NCBI GenBank assembly: GCA_025964625.1
Contig: JAOPYL010000059.1
Span: 1-43,681 of the forward strand
Source of the DNA: Actinoallomurus sp.
GTDB lineage: Bacteria; Actinomycetota; Actinomycetes; Streptosporangiales; Streptosporangiaceae
Length of the DNA stretch: 43,681 nt
Reading direction: 5' to 3'
The notes under the pieces were generated by a model that made no database searches, was not told the origin of the DNA, and was given only the letters and a program-made list of their open reading frames with translations. Positions 29,203-37,271 of the stretch are shown here, piece by piece. Every line of letters starts with the position of its first letter. Position 1 is the stretch's first letter. The translations under genes were made by a program, and so were the position numbers.

Positions 29203-30353
29203 TGACCCGGATCGTCTGTGTGGCCGCGGCCCGGCCCAACTACATGAAGGTCAAGCCGGTCATGGACGCCCTGGAGGCGCGGGGTGCCGAGGTCGTGCTG
29301 GTCCACACGGGCCAGCACTACGACGCCGCCATGAACGACGTCTTCTTCCACGAGCTCGGCATCCGTCCGCCCGACCACGTCCTCGGCGCCGGCTCGGGCA
29401 GCCACGCCGCGCAGACCGGCCGGGTGATGAACGCCTTCGAGCCCCTTCTGGCCGAGCTGTCACCGGACGTGGTCGTCGTGGTCGGGGACGTCAACTCCAC
29501 CCTGGCCTGCGCTGTGGTGACCGCGAAATCGGGGGCGCTGCTCGCCCACGTGGAGGCGGGGCTGCGCAGCCGCGACTGGACGATGCCGGAGGAGATCAAC
29601 CGGGTGGTCACCGACCGGGTGAGCGACTACCTCCTCGCGCCGTCACCGGACGCCGCCGGCAACCTTCGCCGTGAGGGGTACCGCGACGACCAGATCCACC
29701 TTGTCGGCAACGTCATGGTCGACACGCTCCTGGCCAACCTCGGCCGTGCGCTGAAGTCGGACGTGCTGGGACGGCTCGGCCTGGTGCCCGGCGCGTACGG
29801 CGTCGTCACCCTGCACCGGCCGGGCAACGTCGACGATCAGGGCACGCTCCGTGCCCTGCTGACGGCGCTCGGCGACGTGGCGCGGCTGTGCCCGCTGGTA
29901 CTGCCGGTCCATCCCCGGGCCCGGCTGCCGCTCGAGTCGGCCGGCGTGCCGGACGGCGTACGGCTCATTCCGCCGGCCGGGTATCTCGACTTCATCGCGT
30001 TGCAGGCGTCGGCGCGGATCGTGCTCACCGACTCCGGAGGCGTGCAGGAGGAGACGACCGCGCTGGGCGTCCCCTGCCTCACCCTGCGGGACAACACCGA
30101 ACGGCCGATCACGATCGAACAGGGCACGAACCGCCTCGCCGGCCGCGATCCGCGGCGGATCGCGGCGGCCGCGGCGGAGGTGATCAACGGCCGGACGCCC
30201 CGGCGGATCCCCGATCTGTGGGACGGCCGGGCGGGGGAGCGCATCGCCGACGTCCTCCTGACCGGCGGCGTACGACTGCGCCCCACATCCCTTCCACCAC
30301 CGGCCGTGCCATGGCAGGGTGAGCGGGAAGCCGCAACCGTGGGAGAGCGATGA
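29202..30353 (+). CDS. wecB: UDP-N-acetylglucosamine 2-epimerase (non-hydrolysing)
   Basis: This 383-aa GT-B-fold epimerase interconverts UDP-GlcNAc and UDP-ManNAc. Motifs: VAAARPNYMKVKPVMDAL, LVHTGQHYDAAMND, VVGDVNSTLAC, HVEAGLRSRDWTMPEEINR, VTLHRPGNVDD and VLTDSGGVQEETTALGVPCL. It starts at ATG 29202 (GGTGGAG eight bases upstream). It supplies the dehydrogenase encoded just before it and overlaps the following Wzz-like gene by four bases. The C-terminal ~25 residues are a Pro-rich extension. Confidence 0.93.
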   Translation: MTRIVCVAAARPNYMKVKPVMDALEARGAEVVLVHTGQHYDAAMNDVFFHELGIRPPDHVLGAGSGSHAAQTGRVMNAFEPLLAELSPDVVVVVGDVNSTLACAVVTAKSGALLAHVEAGLRSRDWTMPEEINRVVTDRVSDYLLAPSPDAAGNLRREGYRDDQIHLVGNVMVDTLLANLGRALKSDVLGRLGLVPGAYGVVTLHRPGNVDDQGTLRALLTALGDVARLCPLVLPVHPRARLPLESAGVPDGVRLIPPAGYLDFIALQASARIVLTDSGGVQEETTALGVPCLTLRDNTERPITIEQGTNRLAGRDPRRIAAAAAEVINGRTPRRIPDLWDGRAGERIADVLLTGGVRLRPTSLPPPAVPWQGEREAATVGER

Positions 30354-31075
30354 AGCCGCTGCTACGCGCCATCCATGCCCGGTGGCGGCTCGCCGCGGCC
30401 CTGCTCGGGCTCATCGTCATCGGCGTGGGGGCGGGCGTGGTGGTCCTACCGTGGAACTCCAGGGGGGAGGCCAGCGTCGTCTTCCTCTCCTCGCGTGTGG
30501 TGTCCAAGCAGGCCGGCGGCAATCCGTACCTGGTGTTCGCCTCCTCGCTGACCGTCTCCGCCGAGGTCGTCGGACGCCGGCTGATGGACGATCAGACGGT
30601 GCAGGCCATGCGGAAACAGGGGTATACCGCCCCGTACCAGGTCGGGGTCGCGCCCGACTCGGCAGGGCCGGTGCTCTCGATCACCGTGACCGGCACCGAC
30701 CCCGGCGCCACCGAGGCGACGCTCAGGGCTCTGGAGGCGGCGGTGGACTCCCAGCTCGAGACGCTGCAGAGCGGCGTGCGCCCGGACGCGCGCATCACCG
30801 CCGAAGTGGTCAGCTCGACCGATCGGCCGCTGCGCGTCAGCAGGCCGAAGATCCAGCTGCTCGGCGAGCTTCTCATCGCCGGACTCGGTGCGTCCGCCGG
30901 GGTGCTGCTGCTGCTCCAGGCGCTGGCGGACCGCCGCCGAGCCGCCGCCCAGGTGGTCGCGCGGCCCGCGCCCCGCGCCGGACCGGCTCATCAGGTCGAC
31001 TATGAGTCTCTGTGGCCGGGGGACGAGGAATCCTCCTCGTCCCCCGGTCACCACCGGGCCGGCGACCATGCGTAG
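30350..31075 (+). CDS. Wzz-like polysaccharide co-polymerase (copy 1)
   Basis: This 241-aa membrane protein has a transmembrane helix at ~14-34 (LAAALLGLIVIGVGAGVVVL), an extracytoplasmic domain of ~130 residues and a second helix at ~172-192 (LGELLIAGLGASAGVLLLLQ), the topology of chain-length regulators. A hydrophilic ~50-residue tail follows (ends ESSSSPGHHRAGDHA) with a single Tyr but no ATP-binding BY-kinase domain. The block SVVFLSSRVVSKQAGGNPYL, FASSLTVSAEVVGRRLMDDQ is shared almost word for word with the protein at 33628, so the two are paralogues. It starts at ATG 30350 (GGGAG upstream, ATGA overlap). Confidence 0.78.
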   Translation: MKPLLRAIHARWRLAAALLGLIVIGVGAGVVVLPWNSRGEASVVFLSSRVVSKQAGGNPYLVFASSLTVSAEVVGRRLMDDQTVQAMRKQGYTAPYQVGVAPDSAGPVLSITVTGTDPGATEATLRALEAAVDSQLETLQSGVRPDARITAEVVSSTDRPLRVSRPKIQLLGELLIAGLGASAGVLLLLQALADRRRAAAQVVARPAPRAGPAHQVDYESLWPGDEESSSSPGHHRAGDHA

Positions 31076-31919
31076 TCCGCTGCTGCGCCGCGCAGGCCGT
31101 ACGGCGCGGGCGCTCTCCGCCGCCGTCGTCCGCCCGCCCTGGATGCCGCACGGTCACTTCTACTCGCCGCTGACCGCCCCGTCCGACGTGCGGCGCGCCC
31201 TCGAATGGCGGGGGTCACCGGCCGTTCCCGGCGTGGACCTGAGGATCGAGGACCAGCTCCGGCTCGCGGCGGTCCTCGCCCCGATGATGGCCGAGCCGTT
31301 CGAGGGGCCGCGCTATGTGCCGGCCAACCCGATGTACGGGGCCGCCGACGGGGCGGTGTACCGCGCGATGCTGCGCCATCTGCGGCCGCGCCGGGTGCTG
31401 GAGATCGGGTCCGGGCACACCACGGCCCTGGCCCTCGACACCGCGGAGGCCGGTCTCGGCGAGCTGGAGCTGAGCTGCGTCGAGCCGTATCCGCAGCGGC
31501 TGCTGTCGTTGCTGCGTGACGGCGACCCCGTGACCCTCGTGACCCGGCCGGTACAGGACGTTCCGCTGACCGCCTACGAGGCGCTCGAGCCGGGTGACGT
31601 GCTCTTCATCGACTCGACACACGTCGCGAAGGCCGGATCCGACGTGGTGTGGCTGTACCTCCAGGTGCTGCCCCGGCTGGCGTCAGGGGTCGTGGTGCAC
31701 ATCCACGACGTGTTCTGGCCGTTCGAATACCCGGAGGCGTGGCTGCGGGAAGGCCGGGACTGGACCGAGAACTACCTGCTGCACGCGTTCCTCGTGGGCA
31801 ATGCCGACTGGGAGGTGCTGCTGTTCTCCTCCTGGCTCTGGAAGGAGCACCCGTCACTCGTGCCGCCCGGGATGGCGAGCGAAGAGCCGGGTTCGATCTG
31901 GCTGAGGAAGACCCGTTAG
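31068..31919 (+). CDS. Class I SAM-dependent methyltransferase (Methyltransf_24-like)
   Basis: This 283-aa protein has a SAM motif I in RRVLEIGSGHTTALALDTA, an acidic motif II at LSCVEPYP, and DVLFIDSTHVAKAGSDVVWL, a motif with Asp/His residues typical of the metal-binding or ID-STH group of sugar methyltransferases. HIHDVFWPFEYPEAWLREGR follows. The N terminus has PHGHFYSPLTAPSDV, common in this type. The ATG at 31068 overlaps the Wzz-like stop by eight bases. It ends four bases into the stop of the convergent beta-helix gene. It is the last gene of the 25426-31919 operon and probably methylates a repeat-unit sugar. Confidence 0.8.
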   Translation: MRSPLLRRAGRTARALSAAVVRPPWMPHGHFYSPLTAPSDVRRALEWRGSPAVPGVDLRIEDQLRLAAVLAPMMAEPFEGPRYVPANPMYGAADGAVYRAMLRHLRPRRVLEIGSGHTTALALDTAEAGLGELELSCVEPYPQRLLSLLRDGDPVTLVTRPVQDVPLTAYEALEPGDVLFIDSTHVAKAGSDVVWLYLQVLPRLASGVVVHIHDVFWPFEYPEAWLREGRDWTENYLLHAFLVGNADWEVLLFSSWLWKEHPSLVPPGMASEEPGSIWLRKTR

Positions 31920-32902
31920 GGCTCCGGGACCGGCTTGCCGGTGTCCTCCCAGACGTTGCCCGCCCACGTGTTGCCCGGGCCCGAACCATCCCAGGTCGTT
32001 CCCCAGCCGAACGCTCCGCCCTTGGGGAAGTAGCGCCGGCTGAAGACGTTGCCGACGAACCGGATGTGGTGCGGCGTTCCGTACTTCCCGGCACCCCCGT
32101 AGATCGTGTAGCCGCCGCCGGCGAGCAGGTTGCCCTGGACGAGGACGTCGTGGTTGAGGCCGAAGTCCTGGTAGAGCGCGACCGCGGCGGTCTGGCCTCC
32201 GGGATTCAGGATGGCGTTGTGCCGGATCGTGAGGCTCATTCCCGGACGCGGTCCGCTACCGGACGCCACGAGGGTCACGTGCGCGCCGGGAAAGTCCTTG
32301 GGATCGTGGAAGTAGGACTCCTCGACGAGGCCCTGCGGGGTCTGCACGGCCGACATCATGGCGTGGACGTCGACCCGGCGGACCGTGAGCATCCCCGCGT
32401 AGTTCAGGATGCCGAACTCCAGGGGGCGGCCGCCGCCCCCATAGATCTCGGTGTCCTCCACGGTGAGCCCGCCGCTTCCGGCCTCCATGCGCTGCAGGAT
32501 CGCCCAGTCGCCGGCGCCGATGACCCGGCAGTCGCGGATGGTGACGTTCTTGGCCAGGACCACGATGTCGCCGTGGAGTTCGAGGCCCTCGACCACCGAG
32601 CCGTCTTTGGTGATCTTGATGGTTCCGGTGCGTAGCTTCAGCCGGGTGCCGGAGGGCACTCCGGTGGTGGCGGCGGCGGGCCAGCGCGACGGCGTGGTCG
32701 ATGGGGCCCCGGACCTGGCCTGGAGTGACGGTTGCCGGGATCGGGGTGGCGTCGTTGGGCCGTGCGCCGCGGAGGCCGCGGACCGCGGAGCGCCGCCGGA
32801 GGACGGCGAACCCCGTGCGGCCCAGGCGGCGAGGCCCGCCGATGCGACCGCGGCGATCACCGCGATGACGATCGCCGCCGGTCTGCGCGCACGGACGGTC
32901 AT
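31916..32902 (-). CDS. Exported right-handed parallel beta-helix protein
   Basis: This 328-aa protein begins with RARRP and a hydrophobic helix (AAIVIAVIAAVASAGLAAWA), a signal peptide or membrane anchor, then a Ser/Pro/Thr/Ala-rich linker to about residue 78. The rest shows pectate-lyase-type coils: GSVVEGLELHGDIVVLAKNV, TIRDCRVIGAGDWAILQ, LTVEDTEIYGG, MSLTIRHNAILNP, DVLVQGNLLAGGGYTIYGG, HIRFVGNVFSRRYF. Such folds occur in polysaccharide lyases, epimerases and hydrolases that act outside the membrane. No specific catalytic set is certain. It lies four bases downstream of a Wzz-like gene, so the two form a small operon inside the polysaccharide locus, probably trimming or modifying the product. 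Confidence 0.82.
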   Translation of the reverse strand: MTVRARRPAAIVIAVIAAVASAGLAAWAARGSPSSGGAPRSAASAAHGPTTPPRSRQPSLQARSGAPSTTPSRWPAAATTGVPSGTRLKLRTGTIKITKDGSVVEGLELHGDIVVLAKNVTIRDCRVIGAGDWAILQRMEAGSGGLTVEDTEIYGGGGRPLEFGILNYAGMLTVRRVDVHAMMSAVQTPQGLVEESYFHDPKDFPGAHVTLVASGSGPRPGMSLTIRHNAILNPGGQTAAVALYQDFGLNHDVLVQGNLLAGGGYTIYGGAGKYGTPHHIRFVGNVFSRRYFPKGGAFGWGTTWDGSGPGNTWAGNVWEDTGKPVPEP

Positions 32903-32906
32903 GGCG

Positions 32907-33527
32907 TCATCCCGGGGACCGGAGCCGGCGGCGGAACCGGGGATATCGCTCGGCCAGACGGGCCCCGGCCATCATGGCGAGGAGACCGGCCGCCCCGATC
33001 GCCGCGAGCGCGCGCGTACGGCGGCTGATGAGCGGCATCGGCCGATCGGAGCTCGTCACCACCTGGGTGGTGACGAGCGCGCCCGGCAGCGCTCCGGCGC
33101 GCAACTGCCGATCGCGCAGGTCGGCGCGGAGGACGTTCAGCAGGACGCCGAGCGTGTGCGATGCCTGCGCCGGGTCGCGTGAGTTCACGATCAGTGTGAC
33201 GTAGGGCTGGTCGTGAACCGGCTGCTCATCGTTTCCCCGGTTGGCGAGCACCACGTTGTAGGCGGCGGTGCCGCCGCGGCGGCGCACCCGCGCCGTGCCC
33301 TCCGGCGAGTCGAGCGCCAGCGCGGTGACCGCGCCCTCGACGACGAGGCTGATGTTGAAGTTCTCGAAATTGGCCGAGCCGGGCATCAGGAAGTTGACCA
33401 CTGCGCGCGTCTCATAGGCGGGCCGTTCGGTCACGATCTGCAACGCCGCTCCGGCGGCGACGAGCCCCACCAGCAGGACCGCCACCGGGTGCCGCCAGAG
33501 AAGAAGAGCGAGATCTTGTATCGTCAT
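32907..33527 (-). CDS. Wzz-like polysaccharide co-polymerase (copy 3, divergent)
   Basis: This 206-aa protein has membrane helices at ~11-29 (PVAVLLVGLVAAGAALQIV) and ~174-192 (ALAAIGAAGLLAMMAGARL) flanking an extracytoplasmic domain (YETRAVVNFLMPGSANFENF, PYVTLIVNSRDPAQASHTLG, GALVTTQVVTSSDRPMPLIS). The layout and the SSDRP segment before helix 2 resemble copy 1, but the AGGNPY block is missing. No kinase domain. I prefer ATG 33527 (GGGG eight bases upstream) to the ATG at 33551. It forms a two-gene operon with the beta-helix gene and is divergent from copy 2. Confidence 0.7.
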   Translation of the reverse strand: MTIQDLALLLWRHPVAVLLVGLVAAGAALQIVTERPAYETRAVVNFLMPGSANFENFNISLVVEGAVTALALDSPEGTARVRRRGGTAAYNVVLANRGNDEQPVHDQPYVTLIVNSRDPAQASHTLGVLLNVLRADLRDRQLRAGALPGALVTTQVVTSSDRPMPLISRRTRALAAIGAAGLLAMMAGARLAERYPRFRRRLRSPG

Positions 33528-33627
33528 CGGCTTCGCCCCATGGTCGCACATGAATACGACAAGAGCCGGATGGCGCGGAAGACCGGCTAAAACTATTCTG
33601 GTTGCTCGACGTGGGCGGACGGGGCTG
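33528..33627. promoter_or_regulatory. Divergent promoter region between two Wzz-like genes
   Basis: These 100 bases separate divergent start codons. CTAAAACTATTCT (33587-33599) is an AT-rich patch about 30 bases before the plus-strand ATG and contains TATTCT, a plausible -10. The minus-strand boxes are not obvious. GGGGC before ATG 33628 serves as the ribosome site. Confidence 0.4.
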
Positions 33628-34236
33628 ATGGATCTACTCGGAACACTTCGCGCCTTGACGCGGTGGTGGTGGCTGACGCTGCTCCTTCTACTTCTGTCCT
33701 TCGGCGGGCTCGCGTTCTTCTACACCGCGTTGCCGTGGACCTATCAGAGCAGCGCGAGCGTGCTGTTTTTGTCATCTCCCATTCAGACAAAAGAGGCGGG
33801 CGGTAATCCCTATCAGCAGTTCGCCGATTCGCTGCACGTTTCGGCGGAGGCGGTCGGGCGTTCCGTGATGGACGACCGCACGGTCCAGCACTTCCGCGAA
33901 CAGGGCTTCACCAGCGAATACACGCTGGACCCGGCGCCGGTCTACGCGGATCCGGTCCTGCAGGTCGAGGTCGTCGGCGCGAACCGGCGGAACATCACGT
34001 CCACACTCGACGCCCTGGTCGCGGAGATCCCGCGGCGGCTGGAGGCGATGCAGTCAGGCCTGGCCGCGCGCGCCAAGGTCGGCACCCGGGTGATCGCGGT
34101 GAGTCCTGAACCGCGGCGTGATCCGAAGGGGAAGGTCCGGCTGCTCGTGATCATCCTCAGCGCGGAACTCCTGCTGTGCGTCGCGCTCCCCGTCGTGGCG
34201 GACACCGTGACCGACCGCCGAGGAGCGGCGCGGTGA
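33628..34236 (+). CDS. Wzz-like polysaccharide co-polymerase (copy 2)
   Basis: This 202-aa protein has helix 1 at ~11-31 (RWWWLTLLLLLLSFGGLAFF), an extracytoplasmic domain and helix 2 at ~172-190 (RLLVIILSAELLLCVALPVV). The first 60 residues of the domain read SVLFLSSPIQTKEAGGNPYQ, FADSLHVSAEAVGRSVMDDR, TVQHFREQGFTSEY, closely matching copy 1, so it arose by duplication. It lacks the C-terminal tail of copy 1 and any kinase domain. The stop overlaps the Wzy gene by four bases (GTGA), so it is translated with the polymerase whose product length it would control. Confidence 0.8.
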   Translation: MDLLGTLRALTRWWWLTLLLLLLSFGGLAFFYTALPWTYQSSASVLFLSSPIQTKEAGGNPYQQFADSLHVSAEAVGRSVMDDRTVQHFREQGFTSEYTLDPAPVYADPVLQVEVVGANRRNITSTLDALVAEIPRRLEAMQSGLAARAKVGTRVIAVSPEPRRDPKGKVRLLVIILSAELLLCVALPVVADTVTDRRGAAR

Positions 34237-35564
34237 CGGAGGCCGCCCCGCCGCTCGCGCGTACGGCGCCGGTCACCATCCTCACCGCCTACGCGCTCAT
34301 CCTGCTGCTCATCCCGTCGCAGTACGCCATCAACTCGCTCGGTGCCGCGGGCACGCCCGCGGGCGTGCTCGCCGTGCTCTATTTCCTCTGGTACGGCTTC
34401 GCCTGGCTGAGTCCCCGGTCCGTCGTCGCCCGCGAGCGCCAGCCGCTGCGTCTCGCGATCGCCGCCTTCCTCATCGCCGTGCTGCTCAGCTACGTCATGG
34501 CGATGACCCGGCCGCTCCAGGTGCTGGAGCTCAACGGAGCCGACCGGGGTCTCATCATCGCGGCCGGCTGGGCCGGGATCGCGCTGCTGACGGCGGACTG
34601 CGTCGAGCGGGTGGACAGTCTCGAGATACTGCACCGCCGCATGTCCACGATCGGCGGACTCCTGGGGATCGTCGGGATCACGCAGTTCTTCACCGGGCTG
34701 GACCTGGCCCGCTACGTCCGCATCCCGGGCCTGGTCCAGCAGGTGCACATCTTCTCCTCCGTGCCGCGCGACGAGTTCAACCGGCCCGCCGGGACGGCCA
34801 TCCACCCGATCGAGTTCGGGGTGGTGCTCGGGCTTCTCCTGCCGCTGGCCATCCACGGCGCGCGCTACGCGCCGGACGGGCGGCGGGGAATCCGGTGGGC
34901 GCAGGTCATCATCATCGCCGCCGCGATGATGATGACGGTGTCGCGTTCGGCCGTGCTGGCCGCCTTCATCGCGCTGGTGGTGATCCTGCCGACCTGGGAG
35001 AAGAGCGCCCGGCGCCGCGCGTACGCGGTGATCATGTGTTTCGGCGTGGTGCTGTACTTCCTCACTCCGGGGCTGCTCGGCACGATGAAATCGCTGATCA
35101 CCCACATCGGCAACGACAGCAGCACGAACTACCGGACACATGACTATGACGCGGCCGCGCACTACTTCTCCCAGAATCCCTGGTTCGGGCGTGGATTCGG
35201 GACGTTCCTGCCGCAGTTCTACCGGATCTTCGACAACCAGTACCTGGTCACGCTGGTGGAAATGGGCTTGACCGGGTTGATCGCTCTCATCGCCCTCTTC
35301 GGCACGGGCTGGTGGCTGGCGCGGGAGGCCCGCAAGGCCAGTGACGATCCGCGGGTCAGGCATCTGGCCCAGTGCCTGGCCGCGTGTGTCGCCGTCGCGG
35401 CCTTCAGTTTCGCTGTGTTCGATGCCGCGTCCTTTCCGATGACCTGTGGCCTGACCTTCCTCATCCTGGGCTGCTGCGGCGCGATGTGGCGCCTGCTCCG
35501 GCCGCTGTCCCGAGCCGGGCCGGCCGTCGCCGCCCGGTCCGAACCGACCGGGAGCACCCGATGA
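34233..35564 (+). CDS. wzy: O-antigen ligase/polymerase-like membrane protein (Wzy type)
   Basis: This 443-aa protein has ten or more hydrophobic helices. A large loop between the later helices carries the Wzy_C/WaaL-like pattern STNYRTHDYDAAAHYFSQNP followed by WFGRGFGTFLPQFYRI and FDNQYLVTLVEMGLTGLIAL, i.e. P-x-x-G-x-G then N-x-Y. Arg residues in the loops (e.g. RPAGTAIHPIEFGVVLG) are typical of such polymerases. It starts at GTG 34233 behind AGGAG. It would join lipid-linked repeat units on the outer face of the membrane. It sits between a Wzz-like gene and an asparagine-synthetase-like gene. Ligase and polymerase cannot be separated by sequence; the locus favours polymerase. Confidence 0.82.
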   Translation: MTEAAPPLARTAPVTILTAYALILLLIPSQYAINSLGAAGTPAGVLAVLYFLWYGFAWLSPRSVVARERQPLRLAIAAFLIAVLLSYVMAMTRPLQVLELNGADRGLIIAAGWAGIALLTADCVERVDSLEILHRRMSTIGGLLGIVGITQFFTGLDLARYVRIPGLVQQVHIFSSVPRDEFNRPAGTAIHPIEFGVVLGLLLPLAIHGARYAPDGRRGIRWAQVIIIAAAMMMTVSRSAVLAAFIALVVILPTWEKSARRRAYAVIMCFGVVLYFLTPGLLGTMKSLITHIGNDSSTNYRTHDYDAAAHYFSQNPWFGRGFGTFLPQFYRIFDNQYLVTLVEMGLTGLIALIALFGTGWWLAREARKASDDPRVRHLAQCLAACVAVAAFSFAVFDAASFPMTCGLTFLILGCCGAMWRLLRPLSRAGPAVAARSEPTGSTR

Positions 35565-37243
35565 TCAGTACCTGTGGCGAGTTCCTCGCGGTGTCCGGCC
35601 GGACGGCGGACCCCCCCTTCGGGCCGGAGTCGGCCCGGGTGCCCTTCCCCGGCGGCGTGGTCTGGGCGACGGGCGAGCCCAGCGCCGGTGCGGGAATCGC
35701 GCTTTCGCTGGGGCCGCGCGATCACGTGAAGGGCGCCCTGGCCTCCGGTGATCTCGCCGGCCGGCTGAGGTCGGGAGAGGGGCTCGGCGATGTCGCCGCG
35801 CCGTACGCCGCCGTGCTCATCGACGGCGAGACCATCACGGCCGCCACCGACCATCTCGGGCTTCGCCACATCTACGGAGTCCGTGGGGACGGCTGGGCGG
35901 CGATCTCCACCTCGGCGCGGTTGCTCGCCCGGATCGCCGGCGCTCCGCTGGACCGGGAGGCGCTGGGGGCGTACCGGCTCATCGGCCACCATCTGGGGGC
36001 CGCGACGCCGTATGCGGGGGTCACGAAGCTGCCGGCCGCGCATCGCTGGACGCTCACCGGCGGACGCCTGCACGAGGCGCCCTATCCCGTGCCGGTCATC
36101 GAACCGGTGGCCGATCCGGTCCGCGGCACCGCGCGCATGCTCCGCGAGGACGTCGAACGCAGCCTCGACGAGCATCCGGGCGCCGTGCTGCAGCTCTCGG
36201 GCGGCCTAGACTCACGTGTCCTCCTCGCCGCCGTGCCGGCGGGCCGCCGCCGCGGCCTGCGGACGCTGACGCTCTCCTCGCCCGAGAGCCGGGACCATGC
36301 GATCGCCACCCGCCTGGCGGAGACGTACGGCCTGCGGCGCGACGTCATCGACCTCGGCGGCCTGGCCGGGCTCGATCCCGCGGAGGCCTACGACCTGGTG
36401 CACCGGGCGGCGCTGCGCAGCGACGGGCTCGGGAGCCCCATCGCCTTCGCCGTGCTCGACTGGGCGGAGGCGCAGGCCCCGGACGAGCCACGGATCAACG
36501 GGTTCGGCGGGGAGATCGCCCGTGCCTTCTACTATCCGGCGCAGCGGCAGCATCCCCGGCCCACCCCGGCGCTGGTCGACCGCCTGGCGAAATGGCGTGT
36601 GTTCACCCTGGAGCCGGCCGACCCGGCGATGTTCGACCCCGAGTACGCCGCCGAGACCGAAGCCGCCACGCTCGCCACGCTCCGCTCCGTCTTCGCCGCC
36701 TACGGCACCGACTGGCTGTCGGCCACCGACGAGTTCTACGTGCGGGAACGCGCCCACCGCTGGATCGGCGCCACCCTCTCCATGGCGTGCCTGCGCTACG
36801 TGACGCTCGGCCCGCTGCTGCACCCCGCGTTCCTGGCCGCCGCCCGGTCGCTGACCCCGGCGGACAAGCGTGGGTCGCGCTTCAACGTACGCGTGCTCAT
36901 GGAGCTCGATGCCGATCTCGCGCGGGTCCCCCTCGACACGGGGATCCGCCCGGCGACTCTGCCGGCACGCGGTCCGCTGCGGTCATCGTCCGACTTCGCA
37001 CGGCGGGCGAGCCGGAAGGTCGGGCAGCGCATCCGGCGCAGCGGCAACCCCGGTGTGGGCGTGCCGACCCTCACCGATCTTCTCGTCCGCCACTGGAGGG
37101 CCAACCCGGAGTTGCTGGAACCGGTCGCCGCCACCGGCCTCGTCCGCGGGCAATGGCTGGACGAGATGCTCAGCGGCGCCGGCCGGCCGGCCGCGGCCAC
37201 CGCCGCCTTCCTCGCCATCCTGGAAGTCGCCGCCCACCCCTGA
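35561..37243 (+). CDS. Asparagine synthetase-like protein lacking the N-terminal Cys nucleophile
   Basis: This 560-aa protein has a class II glutamine amidotransferase-like N-terminal domain (YAAVLIDGETITAATDHLGL, RHIYGVRGDGWAAISTSARL) and a C-terminal ATP-pyrophosphatase domain with PP-loop LQLSGGLDSRVLLAA (S213-S218), then RDHAIATRLAETYGLRRDVI and INGFGGEIARAFYY. AsnB enzymes need Cys at position 2; here the protein begins MISTCGEF, with Cys at 5, so glutamine hydrolysis is doubtful. Such AsnB-like proteins occur in polysaccharide loci, and WbpS in Pseudomonas O-antigen loci is a proposed uronamide-forming example. With WecB/WecC nearby, amidation of ManNAcA is a reasonable guess. It starts at ATG 35561 (ATGA overlap with wzy). 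Confidence 0.8.
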   Translation: MISTCGEFLAVSGRTADPPFGPESARVPFPGGVVWATGEPSAGAGIALSLGPRDHVKGALASGDLAGRLRSGEGLGDVAAPYAAVLIDGETITAATDHLGLRHIYGVRGDGWAAISTSARLLARIAGAPLDREALGAYRLIGHHLGAATPYAGVTKLPAAHRWTLTGGRLHEAPYPVPVIEPVADPVRGTARMLREDVERSLDEHPGAVLQLSGGLDSRVLLAAVPAGRRRGLRTLTLSSPESRDHAIATRLAETYGLRRDVIDLGGLAGLDPAEAYDLVHRAALRSDGLGSPIAFAVLDWAEAQAPDEPRINGFGGEIARAFYYPAQRQHPRPTPALVDRLAKWRVFTLEPADPAMFDPEYAAETEAATLATLRSVFAAYGTDWLSATDEFYVRERAHRWIGATLSMACLRYVTLGPLLHPAFLAAARSLTPADKRGSRFNVRVLMELDADLARVPLDTGIRPATLPARGPLRSSSDFARRASRKVGQRIRRSGNPGVGVPTLTDLLVRHWRANPELLEPVAATGLVRGQWLDEMLSGAGRPAAATAAFLAILEVAAHP

Positions 37244-37271
37244 CAGCGGCGCGGCCGCAGGCCAGACCCGA

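Noticed and set aside
35561-37243. Lasso-peptide cyclase (AsnB-like without Cys2)
   Set aside because: No lasso leader peptidase, RRE protein or precursor ORF nearby; the context is polysaccharide synthesis.
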